Source of the DNA: Limihaloglobus sulfuriphilus
GTDB lineage: Bacteria > Planctomycetota > Phycisphaerae > Sedimentisphaerales > Sedimentisphaeraceae
Length of the DNA: 64,000 nt
NCBI RefSeq assembly: GCF_001999965.1
Contig: NZ_CP019646.1
Span: forward strand, 2,790,001 to 2,854,000
Reading direction: 5' to 3'
Shown: positions 1 to 7,606 of the stretch, one piece after another
Numbering within the stretch: position 1 is the first letter of the stretch
How the letters are laid out: each line of letters begins with the position of its first letter
The notes under the pieces: generated by a model
Told to the model about the DNA's origin: nothing
Seen by the model: only the letters and a program-made list of their open reading frames with translations
The model's database searches: none
Program-made: the position numbers and the translations under genes

Positions 1-659
1 CGTTGGCAGAGGGAGGCACCATTTTCCTGGATGAAATCGGTGAAATGTCCTCGTCCGTTCAGGTTAAACTTCTAAGGGTGCTTCAGGAAAAAACTTATGA
101 ACCAGTTGGCGCCGTTTCTTCTGAAAAAGCAAATGTACGGATTATCACCGCGACTAACAAAGATGTAGAGGAGCTGGTTGAGAAGGATATGTTCAGGGAT
201 GACCTTTATTATCGAATCAACGTAGTTAAACTCTGCCTTCCGCCTCTGAAGGAAAGAAATGAAGATATACCGCTTCTTGTTGATCATTTTGTACATAAAT
301 TCAATCAGGTTTACGACAAAAACATCTGCTGCCTAAGTGACAACGCAATGGCAGCACTTATGAGTTATGAATTTCCCGGCAATATAAGGGAGCTTGAAAA
401 TATTATTGAGCACAGCTTTATCCTTTGTCACGGCGACGTTATTGAGGCCAAAGATTTGCCCCCGGCAATCCAAAAAGATGTCGGAGGCAAGGATCAAAAC
501 CTTGACAATTTCAGGACTCTCAGACAGATGGAAGCTCTGATGATAGAAAGGGCTTTGAGTCGTAATGGAGGCAATCGTACGGCGGCAGCAAAGGAATTGG
601 GGATAAATGCCAGCACACTTTTCAGAAAACTAAAAAACATCAATTCTACCAGCAAATAA
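1..659 (+). CDS. Sigma-54-dependent transcriptional activator, 3' part only
   Basis: C-terminal part of a bacterial enhancer-binding protein that remodels RNA polymerase-sigma-54 using ATP. The gene starts before the window; the frame is open from base 3. Visible parts are the Walker B/sensor region (GGTIFLDEIGEM), the arginine-finger segment (FRDDLYYRINV), the PGNIRELEN motif of the AAA+ lid, and a Fis-type helix-turn-helix at the C-terminus (about residues 185-215). Walker A, the GAFTGA loop and any sensory domain are outside the window. A sigma-54 promoter lies 180 bp downstream, in front of the NifX/MinD cluster, so this is very probably its local regulator, like the activator in Desulfovibrio ORP operons. 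Confidence 0.93.
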   Translation, partial: LAEGGTIFLDEIGEMSSSVQVKLLRVLQEKTYEPVGAVSSEKANVRIITATNKDVEELVEKDMFRDDLYYRINVVKLCLPPLKERNEDIPLLVDHFVHKFNQVYDKNICCLSDNAMAALMSYEFPGNIRELENIIEHSFILCHGDVIEAKDLPPAIQKDVGGKDQNLDNFRTLRQMEALMIERALSRNGGNRTAAAKELGINASTLFRKLKNINSTSK

Positions 660-692
660 TTTTCCTGCCCCTTCGTCCAACTTTTAACACTG

Positions 693-739
693 TTGCATAT
701 TGCACGGAACTATTTCAATTCAGTATTGCAGTACGCAAT
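693..739. promoter_or_regulatory. Candidate activator-binding dyads (UAS) upstream of the sigma-54 promoter
   Basis: Two TTGCA-containing dyads lie about 105-155 bp upstream of the promoter at 838-853. One is an imperfect dyad at 693-705. The other is a perfect ATTGC-N5-GCAAT inverted repeat at 725-739. Position and symmetry fit upstream activator sites for the sigma-54 activator encoded next door. Function is inferred. Confidence 0.4.
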
Positions 740-837
740 TAAAATTGATGCGGCATTTCTTTTACAGAACTTCTCTAAATTCGTAAGCTCTTTAAATACA
801 CACACTTACCAACCACGCCCCCTATTCGTAGAATATT

Positions 838-853
838 AGGCACAGAAGTTGCA
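838..853 (+). promoter_or_regulatory. Sigma-54 (RpoN) promoter, -24/-12 type
   Basis: The sequence AGGCAC-AGAAG-TTGCA matches the consensus TGGCAC-N5-TTGCW except for the first base. GG is at 839-840 and GC at 851-852, with the required 10-base gap. Transcription would start near 864, just before the NifX-like gene. The preceding gene encodes a sigma-54 activator, which supports the call. Confidence 0.8.
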
Positions 854-876
854 TAAAAGAAGTATGGAGATTGCTT

Positions 877-1266
877 ATGAGAATTGCAATATCAATTTGG
901 CAGAATAATGTTTCGAGCGTCTTTGACTTTGCCAATAAACTTCTGCTCGTCGAGTTGGAAAACGGTAAAGAAAAAAACCGTAAGGAAGTTTTTTTGACAG
1001 AGCTAAGCGGACAGGAAAAAGCAATTAGATTGAGGCGGCTGAATGTTGATGTGCTCATCTGCGGGGCAATCTCCAGGTCGTTGAATGATGTCTTGAACAG
1101 CTCAGAAATTAAGGTGCTGCCCTTTGTTACAGGCAGGACAGAGCAGGTTTTGGATGCATACAAAACAGGACTGTTGTATCTGCCAAAATATGCCTTGCCC
1201 GGCTGCTGGAAAGGTGCCCGCAAAGGTTTTGACAGCCGGCAAGACAGACATAACAGAGATTTATAA
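877..1266 (+). CDS. NifX/NifB-family cofactor-binding protein (ORP-like)
   Basis: Protein of 129 aa of the dinitrogenase iron-molybdenum cofactor biosynthesis family (PF02579 type). It begins MRIAISIWQNNVSSVFDFA and contains the VDVLICGAIS segment typical of the fold. ATG 877 is preferred over TTG 871 because GGAG (866-869) is at correct spacing. Members bind Fe/Mo clusters; relatives in ORP operons bind a Mo-Cu-S cluster. It is the first gene after the sigma-54 promoter and is followed by a DUF5320 gene. The metal bound here cannot be read from sequence. Confidence 0.82.
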   Translation: MRIAISIWQNNVSSVFDFANKLLLVELENGKEKNRKEVFLTELSGQEKAIRLRRLNVDVLICGAISRSLNDVLNSSEIKVLPFVTGRTEQVLDAYKTGLLYLPKYALPGCWKGARKGFDSRQDRHNRDL

Positions 1267-1356
1267 GAATATTTTTCATTGCCTTGCGAGGCCAACAGCT
1301 GTCCAAAGTGTGGAACAAAAATGACAAGAGGTTAACTTTTTTGAAAGGAGACTATT

Positions 1357-1719
1357 ATGCCAGGTGGCGATGGAACAGGTCCCGGAGGAATGGGACCAAT
1401 GACAGGTAGAGCCGCGGGTTTTTGCGTCGGCTATTCAGTGCCGGGTTATGCAAATCCTGTTGGCGGACGTGGATATTTCGGCTGGGGCCGCGGCGGAGGC
1501 TGGGGTCGCCGTAACTGGTTCTATGCAACCGGTCTTCCAGGGTGGCAAAGAGCTGGATACGGCGTACCGGCATATAGCCGCGCAGGGTTTGCGCCAACAG
1601 CTGCACCACAGCAAGAGATAGACGCTCTCAAAGGCCAGGCCGAATACCTTGGAGATACGCTTGATGGGATACAAAAGCGTATTGAGGAACTAGAAAGCCA
1701 GAAAAACAGCAAAGAGTGA
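1357..1719 (+). CDS. DUF5320 domain-containing small protein
   Basis: Protein of 120 aa with the DUF5320 start MPGGDGTGPGGMGPMTGR, a Gly/Trp/Tyr/Arg-rich middle and a C-terminal coiled coil (about residues 88-118, EIDALKGQAEYLGDTL). AGGAG lies 8 bases before ATG. Such proteins regularly accompany NifX-like and MinD-like genes in anaerobes; their biochemical role is unknown. The Gly/Met-rich low-complexity composition resembles the linker inside the fusion protein at 2146-3018, so the two may share an ancestor or function. Confidence 0.8.
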   Translation: MPGGDGTGPGGMGPMTGRAAGFCVGYSVPGYANPVGGRGYFGWGRGGGWGRRNWFYATGLPGWQRAGYGVPAYSRAGFAPTAAPQQEIDALKGQAEYLGDTLDGIQKRIEELESQKNSKE

Positions 1720-1724
1720 GATTA

Positions 1725-1748
1725 AGATAGCTGCGAATTTAGCTATCT
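1725..1748 (+). other. Stem-loop after the DUF5320 gene
   Basis: A perfect 8-bp inverted repeat AGATAGCT/AGCTATCT with an 8-base loop begins 6 bases after the DUF5320 stop codon. No T-run follows, so it is more likely an mRNA-processing or 3'-end-protecting hairpin than a classical terminator. Confidence 0.45.
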
Positions 1749-1767
1749 CAGGCTCTTAAGGGATTTA

Positions 1768-1871
1768 TGGGGATAGTGGTTCGTATAATGCACGGCACTA
1801 TCTCCAGCTTTATCGGTAGATTCAGCCCTTTATTGCAGGGCTGTACAATAAGGTGGCAAGTGTTTGCCATC
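1768..1871 (+). ncRNA. Candidate structured RNA: three consecutive strong hairpins
   Basis: Three stem-loops fill about 104 bases of the 214-base gap between the DUF5320 and FmdB genes. P1 pairs 1768-1778 with 1796-1806 (11 bp including one G-U, 17-base loop). P2 pairs 1823-1829 with 1837-1843 (CAGCCCT/AGGGCTG). P3 pairs 1852-1859 with 1864-1871 (contains TGGCAA-GTGT-TTGCCA plus a G-U and a G-C pair). This density of stems, in the leader of a metal-cofactor gene block, suggests a cis-regulatory RNA or small RNA. I do not recognise it as a known riboswitch class. Confidence 0.4.
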
Positions 1872-1933
1872 CAGTATTTAAGACCGCTGTATTTTTAAGT
1901 GAAGCTGTAACTAATTCATGAGGAGTTAATTTA

Positions 1934-2134
1934 ATGCCGATATTTGAATACAAATGTAAAAAATGCGGTGCAAAAAGTGAATTTCTGGAAAAATCCGGCA
2001 GTTCAAAAAAACATAAGTGTGAAAAATGCGGCAGTGACGAGATGCAGAAAGTGGTTTCAACATTTTCTGCAGGCAGCAGCTCAAAATCTACGCAAAGCGG
2101 CAGTTGCCCAACCGGAACATGCCCATTAAGTTAG
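1934..2134 (+). CDS. FmdB-family zinc-ribbon protein
   Basis: Protein of 66 aa that begins MPIFEYKCKKCG, with two CxxC pairs (CKKC and CEKC) forming an FmdB/CxxC_CXXC_SSSS zinc ribbon, and a Ser/Cys-rich tail (GSCPTGTCPLS). GAGG precedes the ATG. The family was named from a putative regulator near formylmethanofuran dehydrogenase genes; its true role is poorly known. It lies 11 bases upstream of the NifX-ferredoxin fusion gene, so the two are co-transcribed. The tail cysteines could bind metal, but that is inference. Confidence 0.85.
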   Translation: MPIFEYKCKKCGAKSEFLEKSGSSKKHKCEKCGSDEMQKVVSTFSAGSSSKSTQSGSCPTGTCPLS

Positions 2135-2145
2135 AAAGGAAACTA

Positions 2146-3018
2146 ATGAAAATTGCAGTAACCTCAGCAGGGCCCGGGCTCGACGACCAGGTGGAGACTC
2201 GATTTGGTCGCTGCTTATATTTCTTGATCATTGACACCAATACGATGCAGTTGGAAGCTATTGAAAACCCAAATACAGTATTGGGCGGCGGCGCGGGCAT
2301 TCAGTCTGCTCAGCTAATGTCGGAAAAAGGTGTAACCACTGTGTTGACCGGCAATTGCGGCCCCAATGCCTTTAGTGTTTTCGGCCAGGCGGGGATACAG
2401 GTTATAGTCGGTGTAAGTGGAATGGTCCGCACTGCCGTTGAAGAATTCAAAAGCGGCAGCTTATCCTCTGCATCCGGGCCAAATGTGGCCAGTCATTATG
2501 GTATAAACGCCCCACCTCAAACTCCCGCAGCAAATGAACTCTCGGCAACTGACACAGGAAGTCAAGGTTTTGCAGGTGCAGCTTTTGGAATGGGCGGCGG
2601 CCGCGGCATGGGCAGAGGAATGGGCCGCGGCATGGGTATGGGGCGTGGTATGGGCATGGCAGCTCCGATGGATATGCCTCGGGGCGGATATGAAACAGAT
2701 GTCACGGAGGATACCGAAACGCAAACCCCGGAGCAGGAATTAGCCGCACTAAAACAGCAGGCCCGGATGTTAGAGCAGCAAAAACAACAGCTGGACCAAA
2801 AAATAAATCAGCTTGGCGGCGGGCACAAAGCAATTGCCGTGGTTCAGAAGGATAAATGTAATGCTTGTGGGATTTGTGCCGATGTCTGCCCAAACAACGC
2901 CATTACTATACAAAAATATGCTGTTGTCAACCCTGAAGTTTGTACCGGATGTGCTTTGTGTGTATCCGGGTGCCCCAGTGGTGCAATTATAATTGCCCGG
3001 CAGAATATCGAGAGCTAA
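2146..3018 (+). CDS. NifX-like domain fused to Gly/Met-rich linker, coiled coil and 2[4Fe-4S] ferredoxin
   Basis: Protein of 290 aa with four parts: NifX/NifB-type cofactor-binding domain (about 1-110, MKIAVTSAGPGLDDQVETRF, with GIQSAQLMSEKGVTTVLTGN), a Gly/Met/Arg-rich linker (about 145-185), a coiled coil (about 195-225) and a C-terminal ferredoxin with two CxxCxxCxxxCP motifs (CNACGICADVCP, CTGCALCVSGCP). ATG 2146 follows AAGGA at proper spacing; the frame is open further upstream but has no better start. The fusion joins a metal-cluster carrier with an electron-transfer module, and the linker plus coiled coil resembles the separate DUF5320 protein. It presumably works with the MinD-type ATPases downstream. 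Confidence 0.85.
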   Translation: MKIAVTSAGPGLDDQVETRFGRCLYFLIIDTNTMQLEAIENPNTVLGGGAGIQSAQLMSEKGVTTVLTGNCGPNAFSVFGQAGIQVIVGVSGMVRTAVEEFKSGSLSSASGPNVASHYGINAPPQTPAANELSATDTGSQGFAGAAFGMGGGRGMGRGMGRGMGMGRGMGMAAPMDMPRGGYETDVTEDTETQTPEQELAALKQQARMLEQQKQQLDQKINQLGGGHKAIAVVQKDKCNACGICADVCPNNAITIQKYAVVNPEVCTGCALCVSGCPSGAIIIARQNIES

Positions 3019-3042
3019 GAAGAATAAATCAAAGGAATTATA

Positions 3043-3270
3043 ATGCAGAAAACATACGAACCAAAAGAGATAGATACAGGATTTCACCCGAAAGGTTTCA
3101 GAATAGATAAAACAACATCCCCTATCAATTTCTACACTAAGTGGCAGATATCCGATGATGGCCGCTGGCACGATTGTAAACCGGTTGATTTTGATTTACT
3201 GCCTCCGGAAGGCTGGCTGAAGTGTGATGGCTTTGATTGGGAAAAAGATTTGAAGCAAAGGATGCCCTGA
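3043..3270 (+). CDS. Hypothetical protein, 75 aa, in the NifX/MinD cluster
   Basis: Small acidic, Trp- and Pro-rich protein (MQKTYEPKEIDTGFHPKG...) with no signal peptide or membrane segment and no domain I recognise. AAAGGA lies upstream of ATG. Its TGA (3268-3270) overlaps the ATG of the next ATPase gene (3270-3272) by one base, so the two are translationally coupled. It has two cysteines and several aromatic residues. A small protein partnered with the ATPase is plausible but unproven. Confidence 0.72.
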   Translation: MQKTYEPKEIDTGFHPKGFRIDKTTSPINFYTKWQISDDGRWHDCKPVDFDLLPPEGWLKCDGFDWEKDLKQRMP

Positions 3271-4154
3271 TGAAGATAGCAATTGCAAGCGGTAAAGGCG
3301 GAACTGGCAAAACCACCATTGCCACCAACTTGGCATATTCTATTTCTCATAATGGGTACAAAACCCAATATCTGGATTGCGATGCAGAGGAACCCAACGG
3401 CCATATATTCCTAAAGCCGCATATTGATGTCAGTGAAGATGTTACAATTGGTGTACCTGAAGTTGACCATACGAAATGTACAGGCTGCGGGAAATGCGGT
3501 AATCTTTGTCAATACAGTGCAATCGTATGTATAAAGGGTAAGGTCTTGGTCTTTGAGCAGCTTTGCCATTCGTGCGGCGGATGCATGGCAATTTGCCCGG
3601 AAAATGCCATAAGTGAAAAACAACGCAAAATAGGTATTGCCGAATCAGGAAAATCGAATGAGATATTCTTCACCCACGGTAAGTTAGAGATTGGAACTAT
3701 TCAGACAACTGTATTGATCAAATATGTAAAGAATAAAGCGAGCGGAAATCGTGTCTCTATCATAGATGCCCCGCCGGGAACATCATGTCCCGTGATTGAA
3801 GCGATAAAGGGGTGCGATTTTGTATTGCTCGTCACTGAACCGACTCCTTTCGGGCTTAACGATCTTGAATTGGCGGTGGGTATGGTAAGAGAGCTGAAAC
3901 TGCCGTTTGCCGTCGCAGTAAACAGAAGCGATATTGGTGATGATTCGGTTGTAAATTACTGTCAGAGAGAAGACATAGAAATTATGATCAAAATCCCCAA
4001 TGACCGTAAAGTTGCTGAAAGCTATTCACGGGGTATTTTGATGGTAGAGGCAATACCGGACTATAAGCAAAAGTTTTTGAAGTTATATGAAAATGTAAAA
4101 AGAACGGTAGATAATCCAAAAACTGCCGGGAATTTATATGCAAACGAAACCTAA
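3270..4154 (+). CDS. MinD/ParA-type ATPase with inserted 2[4Fe-4S] ferredoxin domain (first copy)
   Basis: P-loop ATPase of 294 aa. The deviant Walker A motif GKGGTGKT is at residues 8-15, the DCDAEEPN switch at about 42-49, and IIDAPPGTSCPV later in the fold. A ferredoxin-like insert (about 66-115) has CTGCGKCGNLC and CHSCGGCMAICP. This architecture is that of the Desulfovibrio ORP-complex ATPases and is related to Mrp/NBP35 cluster carriers. Start 3270 is set by the one-base overlap with the preceding stop and by the MKIAIASGKGG start. A likely role is ATP-driven assembly or transfer of a metal cluster together with its paralogue at 4674. Confidence 0.88.
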   Translation: MKIAIASGKGGTGKTTIATNLAYSISHNGYKTQYLDCDAEEPNGHIFLKPHIDVSEDVTIGVPEVDHTKCTGCGKCGNLCQYSAIVCIKGKVLVFEQLCHSCGGCMAICPENAISEKQRKIGIAESGKSNEIFFTHGKLEIGTIQTTVLIKYVKNKASGNRVSIIDAPPGTSCPVIEAIKGCDFVLLVTEPTPFGLNDLELAVGMVRELKLPFAVAVNRSDIGDDSVVNYCQREDIEIMIKIPNDRKVAESYSRGILMVEAIPDYKQKFLKLYENVKRTVDNPKTAGNLYANET

Positions 4155-4238
4155 TAACTGGAATCTCGTAAAACGGCAGAGAGAAACCTTTAAGTTAAAG
4201 AAAATTAAAGAAAAACAAACATTCAGGAGAATTAAAAC

Positions 4239-4598
4239 ATGCCATGGGTAAATCAGGATTTATGTGTAGGCTGCAGCATTTGTGTAGATGAATGCCCGGT
4301 AGATGCTATAACAGAGCAAGAAAACCGTAAAGCTGTTATTAATGACGATCTGTGTATAAGATGCGGCAAATGCCATGATTTATGTCCGCAGGACGCGGTA
4401 AGACATGACAGCGAAAGGATTCCGCAGGAGATTGAAGCAAATCTGACAAAGACAAAAGATCTTTTAAGGTATTTTGAGACGCCGCAGGAACAGGACCAGT
4501 TTTGTGAACGGATGATTCGCTATTTTAATAAGGAAAAAAAGGTCGCTGAGATGACAATAGACAAAATAAAAGACATAAAAAATGTCATCAGTAAATAA
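4239..4598 (+). CDS. 2[4Fe-4S] ferredoxin with C-terminal helical extension
   Basis: Protein of 119 aa. Two cluster motifs, CVGCSICVDECP and CIRCGKCHDLCP, occupy the first 55 residues. A charged, helix-prone tail of about 60 residues follows, with one further cysteine (QFCERMIRYF). AGGAG precedes the ATG. It sits between the two MinD-type ATPases (84 and 75 bp gaps) and probably supplies electrons or a cluster in the same complex. The tail is longer than in simple bacterial ferredoxins and may be a docking element. Confidence 0.85.
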   Translation: MPWVNQDLCVGCSICVDECPVDAITEQENRKAVINDDLCIRCGKCHDLCPQDAVRHDSERIPQEIEANLTKTKDLLRYFETPQEQDQFCERMIRYFNKEKKVAEMTIDKIKDIKNVISK

Positions 4599-4673
4599 TA
4601 ACCACCGGATAAAAGTTAAACTCTATAGCAATTTGCAGTTATGTAACGGCAAACCAGCAAGGAAATTTGTTAC

Positions 4674-5564
4674 ATGAAGGAATTAGTAGTAATAAGCGGT
4701 AAAGGCGGAACAGGCAAGACAAGCATAACAGCGGCCTTTGCCTCTCTGGCACAGGACTTTGTTTTAGCAGACTGTGATGTGGATGCAGCGGATTTACATT
4801 TAGTTATGAATCCTAAGATAAATAATAAACAGGATTTCTCCGGCGGCAGACAAGCCGTCATTAAAGCCGGAGAGTGCATCGGATGCGGCGTGTGTTTTGA
4901 CATGTGCCGGTTTGGGGCTATCAGCCTCAATGGACCTGCTAATGAGACAATAAATAAAACATATACTGTTGACCCTGTATCATGTGAAGGCTGCAATGTC
5001 TGTGTTGAATTTTGTCCGGTTGGGGCTATTGAATTCAAAGACGCGATTAACGGTCAGTGGTTTATATCAGAGACCAGATTTGGCCCAATGGTACACGCAA
5101 AACTTGGCATTGCTCAAGAGAACAGCGGCAAATTAGTGACATTAATTCGCAAAGAGGCTAAAAGAATAGCAGAAGAACAGATTAAAAATTTATTGATTGT
5201 TGATGGCTCTCCAGGTATTGGCTGTCCTGTGATTGCCTCAATAGCCGGTGCAGATCTGGTTCTTGTGGTTACAGAACCCACGCTTTCAGGGATTCATGAT
5301 CTTGACAGAGTCATGCAGCTTACATCAAATTTTGGTATTAAAACTCTGGTTTGCATAAATAAAGCAGATATAAATCTTGAGATGACAGAACGGATAGAGG
5401 AAGAATCCCAGGCAAAAGGCACAAAGGTTATCGGAAAAATACCTTATGACGAATCCTTCACAAAGGCACAGATAATGAGAGCAACTCTGATTGAATACAC
5501 CGGCGGTGAAATTGCTGAGAAAGTTAAATCAATGTATCGGGAAATCATATATGCCCTGGGGTGA
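4674..5564 (+). CDS. MinD/ParA-type ATPase with inserted 2[4Fe-4S] ferredoxin domain (second copy)
   Basis: Protein of 296 aa, paralogue of 3270-4154. It has GKGGTGKT (residues 9-16), DCDVDAADLH and IVDGSPGIGCPV as ATPase motifs, with an inserted ferredoxin (about 60-125) carrying CIGCGVCFDMC and CEGCNVCVEFCP. ATG 4674 gives the usual start MKELVVISGKGG. The weak ribosome-binding site (AGGAAA about 15 bases upstream) suggests coupling to upstream translation. Tandem ATPases of this kind are the hallmark of the ORP operon and probably form a heterodimer; this is inferred from the family. Confidence 0.87.
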   Translation: MKELVVISGKGGTGKTSITAAFASLAQDFVLADCDVDAADLHLVMNPKINNKQDFSGGRQAVIKAGECIGCGVCFDMCRFGAISLNGPANETINKTYTVDPVSCEGCNVCVEFCPVGAIEFKDAINGQWFISETRFGPMVHAKLGIAQENSGKLVTLIRKEAKRIAEEQIKNLLIVDGSPGIGCPVIASIAGADLVLVVTEPTLSGIHDLDRVMQLTSNFGIKTLVCINKADINLEMTERIEEESQAKGTKVIGKIPYDESFTKAQIMRATLIEYTGGEIAEKVKSMYREIIYALG

Positions 5565-5752
5565 GGACATCCATAGAATGATAAATCGATCAAACAAGAA
5601 CTGTGATTTTGAAGAATCGGCCGCCCTGTTCAAATATCCGCGGGCGGCATCTGGGCAGAACAGCAAAAGACAGATATAGTTAAGAACTTCAAAAATTAAA
5701 AATACCCGTACAAGAATGAAAAGTGCCGTAAGGAAACAATAAAGGAACTAAC
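5565..5752 (+). other. Intergenic segment with hairpin between ATPase genes
   Basis: A GCCGCCC/GGGCGGC inverted repeat (5630-5636 and 5642-5648) lies in this 188-base gap. A 33-codon reading frame (5578-5679) spans it but has no convincing ribosome-binding site and no recognisable product, so I do not call it a gene. The gap could hold an mRNA stability element. Confidence 0.35.
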
Positions 5753-6424
5753 ATGGCTACGCAGGCTTCACAAACACAGCAAGAAGATATAAAAAAACAG
5801 ATGAAACTTGAACAAGAGCAAATCCGTGTTCGGATGAACATGATAAAAAATAAAATTCTTGTCCTTTCCGGCAAAGGGGGTGTCGGAAAAAGCACGGTGT
5901 CGGTGAATCTGGCGATTTCACTGGCACTTCAGGTAAGAAGGTCGGGTTGCTCGATATTGATATTCACGGTCCACATGATTAAACAGTTTTTAAAAGATGT
6001 TCAGTGGGGACAACTGGATTATCTCATTGTTGATTCACCTCCGGGAACCGGTGACGAACCCCTCTCAATAGTACAGCTTCTTGAAAGTTGTACCGGAGCC
6101 GTAATTGTTACCACGCCGCAGGAACTGGCGTTATCGGACGTGCGGAAAGGTATTACCTTCTGCAGAAATCTCAATGTAAACGTTCTGGGAGTAATAAAAA
6201 ATATGAGCGGGTTTATCTGCCCCAAATGCGGCAATAAGACTGATATATTCAAGTCAGGCGGAGGTGAAAAAATGGCAGAAGAAATGGGGGTTCCTTTTCT
6301 GGGCAGAATACCTATAGACCCTGCAATCGTTGATGCCTGTGATTCCGGAAAGCCCTATATTCAGCAATACAAAGACAGCCAGACAGCTTTGGCTTTTAAG
6401 CAGAGTATTGTGAACTTTATTTGA
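5753..6424 (+). pseudogene. Mrp/NBP35-type ATPase with an internal deletion and local frame change
   Basis: The reading frame is open for 223 aa but the product is abnormal. The N-terminus is normal to GKGGVGKSTVSVNLAISLAL. From about 5929 the Mrp sequence (GKKVGLLDIDIHGP) continues only in another frame. At about 5972 the sequence jumps to MIKQFLKDV in the first frame, so roughly 50 residues of the usual Mrp fold are missing. The rest (IVDSPPGTGDEP, CPKCG) is intact. Mrp proteins carry Fe-S clusters on the C-x-x-C seen here. Loss of the switch segment should abolish ATPase activity, so the gene is probably decaying. A sequencing or assembly error is the alternative. Confidence 0.7.
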
Positions 6425-6485
6425 TAAATAAATACCAGAGAAGTCCGCAAACGGATAAATCATAATTGTAAAAGAAAGCTATGAA

Positions 6486-7430
6486 ATGGAAAATGATACG
6501 AACAATAAAAAGCGCAATTACATTTTCGGCCCGGTTCCTTCCCGAAGACTGGGAAGGTCACTTGGAGTTGATCTTGTGCCTTTTAAAACCTGCAGTTATG
6601 ACTGCGTATATTGTCAGCTGGGCAGAACCACAAACAAAACCACCCAGAGAAAAGAATGGGTTCCTTTGACGGATGTTATAGATCAGCTCAAAGACCATCT
6701 ATATTTGAAGCCTGATTATATAACACTTTCCGGTTCCGGTGAGCCAACCTTATTTTCCAAGCTTGAAGAGCTGATTCTTAAAATTAAAGAAATCTCTGAT
6801 ACTCCCGTGGCGGTACTAACCAACGGCTCATTGCTGTGGCTGCCGGAAGTAAGATATGCCTTGAATAATGCTGATATGGTTATTCCTTCACTTGACGCTG
6901 GAAGCAACCGTGTTTTTCAGTATGTCAACAGACCCCATCCGGATATTACGTTCAGTAAAATGCTTCAGGGGCTTGTGGATTTCCGCAGCTTTTTTAGAGG
7001 GCAATACTGGTTAGAGGTATTCCTGTTGGCCGGAGTGACAACGCCGCAGGCTGAAATCGTCAAATTAAAAAGCTGTATAGATTTAATACAGCCGGACTTA
7101 GTCCAGATAAACACAGTTACCCGCCCCCCGGCCGAAGATTATGCCGAACAAGTGCCAAAAAACCAATTAGAGGAGATCGCCATTCAATTATTTGAGAGAG
7201 CGGAGATTATTGCCGATTACAGAAACGTTCACAAAGAAGAGGACTTCACTGCCAGACGTGAGGACATACTAATACTGCTGCAGCGCCGGCCGTGTTCCAT
7301 TGAGGATATTGCAGCGGGGCTGGGCCTTCATCGAAACGAAGTTGTTAAGTACATAGAAGAGTTATCTGCTGAGGGCAGGATTGAAACAAAGCGGCAAAAC
7401 CAGATGCTTTATTACAAGGCTTTAACATAG
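6486..7430 (+). CDS. Radical SAM protein (COG0731-like) with C-terminal winged helix
   Basis: Protein of 314 aa. The radical SAM cluster motif CSYDCVYCQLG (CxxxCxxC) is at about residues 37-47, preceded by the family signature GPVPSRRLGRSLGVD. SGSGEPTLF is the SAM-binding GGE-type motif. The last 65 residues (ILLQRRPCSIEDIAAGLGLH) look like a winged helix-turn-helix. Such proteins are common neighbours of NifX/MinD-type clusters in anaerobes. The substrate is unknown; a role in maturing the metal centre or regulating the cluster is inference from context. Confidence 0.82.
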   Translation: MENDTNNKKRNYIFGPVPSRRLGRSLGVDLVPFKTCSYDCVYCQLGRTTNKTTQRKEWVPLTDVIDQLKDHLYLKPDYITLSGSGEPTLFSKLEELILKIKEISDTPVAVLTNGSLLWLPEVRYALNNADMVIPSLDAGSNRVFQYVNRPHPDITFSKMLQGLVDFRSFFRGQYWLEVFLLAGVTTPQAEIVKLKSCIDLIQPDLVQINTVTRPPAEDYAEQVPKNQLEEIAIQLFERAEIIADYRNVHKEEDFTARREDILILLQRRPCSIEDIAAGLGLHRNEVVKYIEELSAEGRIETKRQNQMLYYKALT

Positions 7431-7606
7431 CAGCCCGGTCAATATGTATGCAGATATCAACTTATTGAGGTTTATTCTGCAATAAAACAAGATACCAGCT
7501 GAGAGCATTTACAAAGATTTTTTTGAGTCATACTGCTGCTCAAAACTGGTGGCTAAGACTAACGCAAAAGCAATATACGATAATTATGATTAATGAGGTA
7601 AAGACA

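Noticed and set aside
822-1295. Long minus-strand frame opposite the NifX-like gene
   Set aside because: It mirrors the coding frame of a recognisable NifX-family protein that has a promoter and ribosome-binding site; its own product is unlike any known protein.
1854-1869. TGGCAAGTGTTTGCC as a second sigma-54 promoter
   Set aside because: The GG to GC gap is 9 bases, not 10. It is better explained as the perfect hairpin TGGCAA-GTGT-TTGCCA.
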